A stretch of 35,688 nucleotides of DNA, taken from NCBI GenBank assembly GCA_013365365.1, contig JABVXU010000548.1:1-35688 (forward strand), given 5' to 3'. Below, piece by piece: positions 1-9,724 of this stretch. The notes below the pieces were generated by a model that was not told the origin of the DNA, did not search any database, and saw nothing but the letters and a program-made list of their open reading frames with translations. Source of the DNA: Cruorifilaria tuberocauda (Eukaryota > Nematoda > Chromadorea > Rhabditida > Onchocercidae). A program made the translations under genes and the position numbers. Position 1 is the first letter of the stretch, and each line of letters begins with the position of its first letter.

Positions 1-612
1 GTATCCACCATACTGCAACGTACATTAGAGATGACTTCTTCTGAAATATTGCAAGTCTTTGCGATATGCTGCATCTACCTACGTCTACTGAATTCGTTCA
101 ACTTGTTGACGTTATTCGTGTGTCGTCAGAAGGATTTCCAACTTACTGCAATTCAATGTCTGAAACACATTTCCAGTAGATGGAAACAAAATGTCGAACC
201 AATCACACTAAGTGAAAGATGAACAAATTGCACTATTTATTATTGAATTTGATTAGCTTATTGATTATTGATTAGCAGTCTTTGATAGTTGCAGTAACTT
301 TGCATAACTATGTATTTAATTTTTTAATAAAAACCATCTTGAGAATTTTAAAAGAGATTTCTTTCTGTAGTGCAATCTACTACTTTAAGCAGGCTGTTGG
401 GAATTCCGAAGAAACTCTCCGACGAAGTCATTCATATGGTAAGAGTAATTTGGAACAACTGGCATTTATGCTAAAGGAATTGTTCTTTGGAATTTTGCAA
501 CGTTAACCTAAAATTTCTATGTCGTATGACCTACCTTGTTTACTGTTGACGGAAAATCACCAATAATCATTGTTATTAGTTTTGTTGATGTCACGGCAGG
601 ATCATTCTCTTC
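1..612 (-). CDS. Candidate exons of an unidentified minus-strand gene running off the left edge
   Basis: Three segments join in phase. The first, 612-535, reads EENDPAVTSTKLITMIIGDF, then PSTVNK, and ends at a GTAGGT donor. The second, 207-147, follows a TTTCACTTAG acceptor, reads CDWFDILFPSTGNVFQTLNC and ends at a perfect GTAAGT donor. The third, 40-1, follows ATATTTCAG, reads EVISNVRCSMVD and is cut by the window edge. The 106-base intron between the last two is a textbook nematode intron. An upstream open frame at 995-709 (with GGTRLFVYGK) may belong but has no clearly in-phase donor. No family is recognised, and plus-strand frames are open here too. Confidence 0.33.
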
Positions 613-2226
613 CTTTTACAAAGCAGTACCGCAATGGTTTAGATTTGACGATCCATCGATATATGTTTAGGTAATTCTTTGTTCACTATCAATTTCGTGT
701 AATATTACGTATAGTTGGTTTCACCCGGAAAGCACGGATTGACTTTTCCGTAGACGAAAAGTCGAGTTCCGCCATACTCAAAAAAACAAGTATAGCTAAT
801 ATCAGGAAAATCAAATCTCGAAAGTTCAATTCGAGGATCAAGTATCACAAGAGCAATTGTCAGCAACCAACGAGAAGCATTCAGTACAATCCTCGACAAG
901 AGAAAGATCCATATGTTGATAAATTTAATACAGTTTTCCTTATACAATCGAATCTTCATGTACAATTCAATTGTGCTAAACAATGATCTCTCCAAACCAA
1001 AAAAAATGCATAATATACAGTAGCAGTTCCTTCACAGCTGCCCATGAAAATCTGAAAACAATTAGACAGATTTGAAAGGCTAAGATAAGAAGTATTCGGG
1101 AAGTGCACGGCAAATTAAATTAAATTTTACAACTTATCCTACTTCTCGAAGCATTCATTGCATCTTTAATTCCTTGTTACTGATAATTTTGATCCAAATG
1201 GAAATATTGTTTATGAAAACTACTGCCAAACAAATATGGAAAAAGGAATATGGTAATGAAATTCCTGAAAAGCAAAAAGCAAAAATTGTCAACAATTGAA
1301 TGATATAAAAATATTCACATATTCAAAGTATTGTTGTATTCAATAATTCACGTTATAGAAATTCTTGGTGTCAATTATTTTTCATCAAATAATTTAATAT
1401 CTGATACCTCAATTCATAATTTAATACTCAAAAGATTCACATCAACAATTCCGTTTTACTATCACTTCTTTTTCAAAGCTAGATCCTCCATTGGCTTTAT
1501 TAATTGTATTTTAGACATTTATTTGCAATTATTTTCATCTATCGGCTGTTCATAATGTTATCAATCGAGTCTACAGGACCATCAACTGATTGGTCATCAA
1601 TTACGCTATTTTTTAATTACGCTTTAATTTTAATTTTAATTACGCTGTTAAATTCTGCTTACCAAACATCGTCTAATGAAAAGGCTTATAATAAAGAACT
1701 TATCGCTCAAAGTGTTAGTTACCAATACACCTCAACGATCTATTTCCCAAGTCAATTTAAGAGGCAGTGTTACGAGCAAAATTCTCCTTGCTTCCAACTG
1801 TATCTACTTAAATAGAAATGAAAATATTGTTGTCAAGAAATTTCTCAAAGCTTTTTTGTAACCACAATATCTATCATGTAACCAAACTAAATAACTCAAC
1901 TAAAAAACATTTATGGAAATTTTTTCAATGATTTGTTTCGAATGCAAGATGGCTTAATATTGTCTATAGTTAGCACATTCTCATTATAGAAACTGTTATA
2001 GAATTTATTCTAATTTATCATCAACCCATCTCCAAATCGTATGTAAAGTCTTCTAGCTTAAATCTTTCATGCTTAGTTCAGCAGGTTTTCTCATTTGAAA
2101 ACTGTCTAAATGTTTATCTAGACGTTTCCTGTTTTCATCTAAATTTAATTTAGCCATTCCATCAAATGATTAATCTTGCAGTTGTTTTTCCTTCTATCTC
2201 ACTCACCATTCCTTCCACACCATTCC

Positions 2227-3116
2227 TCAGTAATCATTATCTCTTTTTTCATTAATTTTCCCATCTTTGTGAATCTCATCCTTACAAATTTTTATTCTAC
2301 AAAAGATCAAGCCAATGCGTGAAGATCATTTTCTACAGATTTTCAATCCCAGTTACTTGTTACTGCTTCTCATAAATAAAACTGTTCTTCCAATCTTCTT
2401 GCTCAGAATTCTACGAATCTTTGCTAGATTCGTATCACTATTTCAATTTAACAAATCAAAAAAAGTCTATTAGACTCCAAACAAGAGCTAGAGAATCGTT
2501 TAACGATTTCACAAGAAAATCCTTACCGAAATCTTTCTTCGCTAAAATCGACTGTATCAGTCAAACTCAAAAATACACTGCAGTTGTTAATACCAACACA
2601 ACGCTGCAAATCCTTTACTGATTATTTTGAAAATTTGATGCAATCGTTACATTGGAATGACGTGTGTCTATATAGCTAAGAATTTCCGTAAAGATAAACA
2701 TGTTTACTACTAAATGACAAACAAAAAATGTTTTCAGACAAGTCAGGTCATCGATCATAAGGTAGAATGTGAAGTCAGGAAAGAAGCAGAAATCCCGAAA
2801 GCATTCAAAAGATTCAGATTTTAGAGAAGAACAGTTCAAATCCCGCAGTAATTCAAGTTCTACAAACGATTTGGTTTGGTGTTCCTAAATCGACACAGCG
2901 ATAGTTTAGGAAACAGATTGACGCACAATGCCTGTAAATCGATAGTCAACAAAGTGACAAGTGACAAATGAAAGAATGATCCAGCGATCAATTTGCTTGG
3001 ATATTCTCAAATAATTTCGAAGACAGTTCCAGTGCAATCGACATATTTCAGTCTATTCCAGTCTATTGAATCAGATCCACCAGTGATGTGATACGACAAC
3101 TTATTAGAAACCAAAA
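2227..3116 (-). CDS. Candidate five-exon minus-strand gene, unidentified
   Basis: An in-phase chain can be read on the minus strand: 3116-3025 (after TTTTGTTCCTCAG; KLSYHITGGSDSIDWNRLKY), 2884-2723 (after CGATTTAG; FECFRDFCFFPDFTFYLM), 2603-2527 (RCVGINNCSVFLSLTDTVDF; donor GTAAGG), 2437-2357 (DTNLAKIRRILSKKIGRTV; donor GTAACT) and 2296-2227 (after TTTTGTAG; ends KRDNDY and TGA). The product is Cys-containing and charged towards the end, about 160 residues without an identified start. I recognise no family. Short exons in AT-rich DNA can be chained by chance, and a competing plus-strand frame overlaps the first exon. Confidence 0.3.
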
Positions 3117-3413
3117 CTGAGGAACAAAAGATACTATCGAACGAGCGGAGAAGACGAGCAGAGCGACGTACAAGTGATTTGCGTGAGTGATTTGCGAGCG
3201 GTGTTGAGAGTGATTGAAAGACGTCAACAAGATTTGTATTTCGTCGGTGTCAGGAAAATTGAATTACTGTATAGCACGAACAAATCGTTGCTGCGAAGGG
3301 TTTATTTCCCTGACATTCTTTCCAGTTGCAAGATTCGGAAATTATCGAATGAACTCATGAGTTATGGATTGATAAGTAGTGAGAAATGTTGGAAGCATAA
3401 TTGGAATTAGTTG
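3108..3413 (+). CDS. Candidate plus-strand exon in a GC-elevated patch
   Basis: An open frame of about 100 codons starts just after a TTATTAG acceptor-like site and ends at TAG. It includes DVQVICVSDLRAVLRVIERR, then DLYFVGVRKIELLYS, then LLRRVYFPDIL. Its codons show the purine-first bias of real coding sequence better than the overlapping minus-strand frame. There is no in-frame ATG near its start, so it would be an internal or last exon. I do not recognise the protein. Confidence 0.3.
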
Positions 3414-4009
3414 AAATGACTTAAACTTCATTATGAAAAAAATAGGGGAAGAAATTCAGAAGGTTGTGTGTGATAATACCAACTATTATTAATTTCAAAA
3501 CCCTCAGACTCAGCAATGCTGAGAATCTCGGTTAAGGTAATACGGAAAGACGACTGGTTATTTAATAGGGAAGAAAAAAAATTGATACCATCTAAGAATT
3601 GTTCAGTCCTTCGAAATAAGGAAATATTGAGAAACTAAGAATTATCCGACCCTGGGTATAAAGAATTGATGGTATAGGATAATTTGAAAATTCTTTTCAA
3701 AATATTCTTATATCTATGTTATCAAATGTTACCTATAGTTTACCAAGAATTTGATCATTATGTGTTCTTTATCTTTGTTCATAATAGTGAATCAAACAAT
3801 CATTTTCTTCCCATCACTTTTCCTTGTGTTTTCCATACGTAAATGTATAATAGCAAAAGAAAAAATATAATATAATCTATTCGATAACTTATCAAAATTT
3901 CACGTATGCATTAGGCCAAATTTCCACTTCAGATAGAAGTTTTTAGAGATCATGTGATTATTGGCATAAGGAACTGTTTCGAAACTAACGATCGTCAAGT
4001 CCTAATTAT

Positions 4010-4440
4010 TTGATCATTTTCGCGTTCCCTCACGGAAGCAGACAAAGCATTGGTTCGTACAACTTATTACAAAAATCTTATTGTAAAGCTATGAATTCTG
4101 AAGAAATGAAAGGAATGTGTTTGGCCACCAGAAAATTTAAATTGCCTCAACTATGGAGAACCGCTAAAGCCATTAAAAATTTGTTTTCGTATATACCGCT
4201 GAATCAAAGCATTTCCTATCGAACGTCAGAAAATACAACTCATACTTTCAGGTGATGTCGTTCGATATGGAAATCGTAGCGACTCAATTTATGCCAACTT
4301 TCAAAATGCATGGACTAACTTATTAAAAGTTTTACTGCTTTGTTACCATATGTCGCGCTCAACTTACGTCAAGCCCTGAATTTATTGCAGAATGACCGAT
4401 ATTGAATGCATACATTAATGGAGTGGGCAACACGTCATAT
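4010..4440. other. GC-elevated patch with overlapping open frames on both strands
   Basis: The plus strand has an open frame to 4255 from an internal ATG at 4091 (MNSEEMKGMCLATRKF, then LPQLWRTAKAIKNL). A second plus frame takes over from about 4249 (GDVVRYGNRSDSIYANF). The minus strand offers three phase-0 splice-compatible pieces, one reading SMHFESWHKLSRYDFHIERH. These cannot all be real. The patch may be an exon, a decayed gene or a transposon relic. Confidence 0.25.
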
Positions 4441-7400
4441 CCAAATCAAATTCATGTTTTGTTTTAATCATATTCAATATCTGCTCTCCTTCATCTCTAA
4501 CAAAATTATGAAGAAATATCAATCGTCGTGGCTCGAGATATTTGCTGCACGCAAGGAAAATTGAAATATGAAAATTAATTTCACAGTGGAAATTAGCAAC
4601 GAAGCATTGATAACGACTGTCGAAAAGCTTAATTTTAACTGTAGTAATTATTACATAATCACAAAGCGAAATAATTAAACTAACAAATTCTAAAAAATTT
4701 TTAAACGCGTTCGTTTAAAACCACTTCAATTAATAAGTAAAACTGTTACGATCAAGCAAAAATTATTTCAGATATCTAACGGAATTCTTGAGTAAATGAA
4801 CATTATTGACGAAAGCATTGTATTGCAGCTTTCCTAAAATAAAACAGTATATAACAAATTGGGAGAGATGAAATAATTGCAATTAAACAATGTTGGAATT
4901 ATTACATATATTCTTCGAAAGAGATGCAAAAAATAAACACGTAATAATGCCAAACAAAAATGATTTTTCTATTTGCATCACGCAGAAGCAACATATCAAC
5001 AAAATTGAACTGAAAAATAAATAGAATTTTAATCAGCTAATTATTATTCTCAGAAAATTTAGTGCTCAGTTTCAGTTTATTTTAAGTCATTCATGAAAAA
5101 TAACTTATCGAATCTTCTCATCAATCAAAAGCGATATATAAACGATGATCTCTTGTCGTTTTACATCTTGTATCCTTCTATATTATAATTTCTATGAACA
5201 GTTCTGATGAAGGCTAATTTATATGGTCATGTGAAACATTTCTATTCTTGTTGGTTTAGAATGAGTTTGATTTATTTTTTTCTCAACATTCACCGACCAA
5301 TCAGTAATAAGAAGGACTATTATAGCTGAAGCTTTTTCATATCCTAAAGCAAATCTGATTAATTTTTTCTTGTTTTCCTTTATCAAATCTCTTCTTATTT
5401 TTACAGTTCTTGCAGTAACATCGTCCATATTCCAATATATTTGCAATAAAGTGTATGTGCATATACCTTTAATTCGCATATAAATGTTTCTGTACCGTCA
5501 ATCGAATATTGTGTTTGGATGATTCAAATCGATCTTCGAACGAAAACAACTTGTTCAATCAATAGCTGTCGGCTCAAACTTATTCGAAAACTGAAAAAAA
5601 GAAATATTGCACTATAAATTAATTCAAACTCTGTGGTTTTTCCACATTTCGTGAATCACAATACTTTTCAGTTTCTTTTAATTCTATCAATAGATCGCTC
5701 AATACAATTGCAAAATTGGTATTAACTTCAATTACAAACGTAAGAAGTATTCAGCTATCAATTAAAAACTTAATAAGAATAACTAAAACATTAGAGAAGA
5801 TATTTCAACTCTTCAAAACATCTCAATATTGAACCGTTTTAAATAATGTATTCATAGCTGTTGTAATATAATATCAGTCAACTTAATGAAAATTGGTATG
5901 AAACGAATATAGAAAAAACAAATAAATGAGGTTGAAAAAATTGTTAGTGCAGAAAACAGAAAGAACAGAATGAGAAAAATAGAAATACTGGTAAAAACAT
6001 TGTCAGTAAAGAAGGCAGAGAAAAGATGAGAAACTAGTTCGCAATTCATTTATAAATGGAGATATTACGTGTTTCTCACTGCTATATTCTATGACCTTCT
6101 GAAAAGCTTAAGGATTTTGATATTTTGTTAGCAGCAAAGCTTTTTATTTCAGATAGGGAGGTTTCACGTTTCAATTTAGAGCTGTTTGAATCAGAATGTT
6201 AAGTTATTTTGTTCTCTTAATTTTGCTATGCTTCGTTATTGACGAGTCACAACAAAAGTTACAATTTAAATCAGCAAATTAATTATTTTTTCCTTTTTCA
6301 AATTTTTGTGTTTACTCATATTATTGTGCTTTACAATAACAAGTTTTTGACTTTAAGATAGAACTATTAATATTGTTTCATCAGTATTTTTTGCCAATTC
6401 GTTTGTAATTTACATCATATCAAAAGACGTTTTACGTCAGCTTTTCAAATAAATTTCACGTACACACATGTGTGACGTTAATTACAAAGGAAAGACATGA
6501 GTAAATTCAATTCGAATGAACATTGTTAATTTCATCTTTTAATTATTACATAGCTCCATACAGATTTCACACGTGCTATTGTAAATAGGAATTATAGACA
6601 GTTTTTCAAGACTATTTCTTTCATTGCTATTCATGAATTTTCATCAAAGTGTCATGGTTTGAAGCAACTTAAGTAACAAGGAAATCCCAGACTTATCTAA
6701 GGAAATAAGTCGCAGATTTCCTTGCTTCAGATATATTTAAATGGTAAAGAAGCCTATAGCTTTCATACTTTTAAATTTTACGAATTAAGTTTAAAACAGA
6801 TTTCAATGCGAAAACTTTAGGCTTATTTTTAAGATATGACTTACTTATTTGTCGGTTCTAAGAATTAAATTTCTGAATGGTAAAACATATGTGACTTTTC
6901 CATAATTTATTCATAGTTGTTAAGAATTCAATCTATGGTGCTGGAAAATTGAAGAGTTAAATCCTAAAGTTAAAATAAGCTTTTTATACTTTTTATACTA
7001 CAATCAACGCCTTTTTATATCTGTTTATTGGTGTACTTAACTATCATACGAATAGTACACACTTTAAAATTTATTACTTTTCAATTATTATTCCCTCGCT
7101 AATTAAGCCTAGCTTTTTCCAGCAAGTCAATAAAACAAGTATAACTCAAACTTAAGTTTTAATATTATTTCATTTAGCAAATGAAGAATTTCATTTCGTT
7201 AAATTTTAATTCATTTATAAAATTTATTAGGGTAGCATAAATATAAGTAAATTGATTGTTGTGTGTCAGTCAATTCATTTTATACGTTCTGGAAAAGCGG
7301 TTGCTTAATCGTTGTTTTCCTCGAATCAACCGATTGCTTCGTTTGTCAAACAGTTGGTTGCATCTTTTATTGCGTCAGTTGGTTAATTTTTATTTATTTT

Positions 7401-9710
7401 TTTAATTCTGCCATTAAATGATTGTTTGTAATCACTTCCTCAATGCTTTCATCTCATTATTCTTTTATCTCTTATCAATGATTTTCTTTTTTCGTTCGAA
7501 ATGTTTAATGAAATTTTATTGTTTCAGTTAGAAAATTTTTAAAATTTCTATTCAGCTTAAATCTCTCCTCTTTCTCCTTTTCTAATAAACATTTCGTTTC
7601 GACATAAATTTTCAAATTTTTATAAATTCAATATGACAATCAGTCTGTTTACTACTAAAGAGCTTTATTCGTTTCATGAACTCTCTATTGTTGCTTTGGT
7701 GATTGCTTAGCAATGCATGTTTATCAATTTTAAGTTAAATATTCTTTAAACTTGTTATCCTAAAAGATTTGCTAGATCGATAGAAGTGTGGTAGACACCA
7801 CTATCGAAAAAACATCATTCTTTTTTCCTATTTCAATCTTTCCTTCTGCTTTCTTCTTTTTTCCTCTTTTTCTATTTGCTTTATTTGTCATCAGTTGTTA
7901 ATGAAAGCCTGAAAAATTATAAAATGAAAGGATTGAGTTAATTAAAGATGAAAACGGTATATGATTAGATGGAATGATTTATCATTATCAACAGCATCGT
8001 CAAAGTTAAAGTTATTTTTAAAAGAACTTTGATCCGTTGAGAAGTTATAAATTATTGTCAATTTTTTCTCGTTTCCTTCTTCTTGTTCGCTTCCTCTTCG
8101 CATTATTTTTTTAAAAGTTCACTTTACTTACCATTATACGATTTTCAACATTTTTAACATTTGATGCTATAAAATTCTTGATCTTTCGCATTTTGAACTC
8201 GTAACAAATAGTAAATTAATCAAAAACTTTAATCTCGTGATGAAAATTTTTTCTGAAATTTTGACGTTTTTAATTGATTGATTAGTTTCAATTCTGATTT
8301 TATTTATCTGATTGTTGCTGATACGAAAAGTGTAATATTTTACTGTATTAAATTATTGCTAAAATTTGTTCCAGAATCTTATTTATCAATTTCTCACCTT
8401 CCTAATGAATAAATTATGACTCATATGTTTTCTTATCAAACTATTTCCATTTTCTTTGCTCACTCACTTATGTTAAATATTTCATGAGCATTCAAATGAT
8501 TTTAGCATTTATAGATCCCAACTTTTCTATTCTGCATATTGTTTTTAACTACTTTATAATTAATCCATCTAATTTATTTCCGCTTATCTCTTCCTCATTT
8601 ACTCACTAACTTAATTTCCTTTTTACTCATTTGCAGAGTTGTTTTGAAATGACTGATATCAGTATTTGATTACTTCTATTTTTCTTTCTTTTTTCTTTTT
8701 CACTTTTTCCAGAGAAAATTCTCCAAAAAAGTTTTAAGTTAAAATTTTTCTTTGAAAAGTACTGACTTCATTCATGTCTATTCGTTTACTATAATTTCCT
8801 TGTAAACTATTAAGGACCATTTACGACTATCGTCTAGTTTGCTTCATTTTCGACTTTTTACAATTTATCTGCCTTGCTAACTCATACCAAGCATTGATTC
8901 GTTTAACTTTCGTGGATCATTCTATTATTATCATTATGCAGTATTTTAAAATTGTACTTTTCAAATATAACTTTAAAATAAAATATAACACGCATTTTAT
9001 GTAATATCTTATATTTTAGCAATGAAATAAGCGTGGTTTTTGAAAAAGTATAATTTTCGTGTAGTATTGTTAATATTTTGTTGATGCAGAATTGTTTTCT
9101 ATATAATAGCCTAAGCAATATCTCAGAGCTAAGAGTTAAGCATACTTTAGTTTTAAATATTAGTGCAATCAGAAAAGAAAAATCGTTTCGAATTAGCTAA
9201 AACAAAATGACAGAGAAATTGACTAAATAAATTTGGTAGGTTTCTTTTTTATTAAGAACGAATGTTTTTTTCCCAAAATTTTAAAACAATAAGAGAATAA
9301 AAAACAGGAAACACTGAAGAGAGTAGGATAAAAATAGGGAAAATATATAGAAAAAGCAAAGAAGCATTCCTTTTTTCTAGAAATTTGTAGCATTTTTTTG
9401 AACAATTTAGAACTGCTCTCTCCCTCTCACTTAATTTATTATCTTAGTTCGCAAAAAGCTGATTATCATGTCCTTTCATGGAATAATTTGCTTGCTAGCA
9501 ATGTTTAGAATAAGAAATTCTTGCTTGTTTAATAAATAATTAAGAAATTGTGAATGATTCTAGCAAAAACCATAATAAACAAAATTTAAATAATTTATAT
9601 TTGATTGTCGATGGATGAGCAGTTTTCTTGATCGACAGTATTGTATGGGAAGTTGAAAACTTTTCAAGAGATTTGACTTCGTAGCGATTTAGTATACTGG
9701 TTCTATCTTG
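4441..9710. other. Long AT-rich intergenic region upstream of TPS
   Basis: About 5.3 kb of very AT-rich DNA with short chance open frames only. The largest is on the minus strand at 5219-5479. It presumably contains the TPS promoter, but I see no definable element. A GTTGG-rich stretch at 7290-7390 stands out slightly in composition. Confidence 0.6.
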
Positions 9711-9717
9711 ATTTCAG
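9711..9717 (+). promoter_or_regulatory. Acceptor-like ATTTCAG just upstream of the TPS start codon
   Basis: A consensus nematode 3' splice site ends at 9717, seven bases before the ATG at 9725. No 5' untranslated exon can be recognised upstream. In nematodes this arrangement usually marks spliced-leader trans-splicing, but a 5' UTR intron would look the same. Confidence 0.5.
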
Positions 9718-9724
9718 GTTGGAA

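Noticed and set aside
1555..1815. 86-codon plus-strand frame from an ATG at 1555 with one possible membrane helix
   Set aside because: Its hydrophobic part comes from a simple repeat of TTTAATTACGCT-like units, another frame is open over the same bases, and no signal supports it.
5219..5479. 86-codon minus-strand open frame with a charged start and a hydrophobic middle
   Set aside because: At this base composition a few open frames of this length are expected by chance in a window of this size. It has no recognisable domain, poly(A) signal or splice partner.
5852..6049. Hydrophobic minus-strand frame resembling a membrane protein
   Set aside because: Low-complexity A-rich plus strand gives Phe/Ile runs. 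No start context, splice sites or conserved motif.
9223..9405. Minus-strand frames at 8903-9118 and 9223-9405 upstream of TPS
   Set aside because: Lys/Phe-rich translations of AT-rich DNA with no coding signal.
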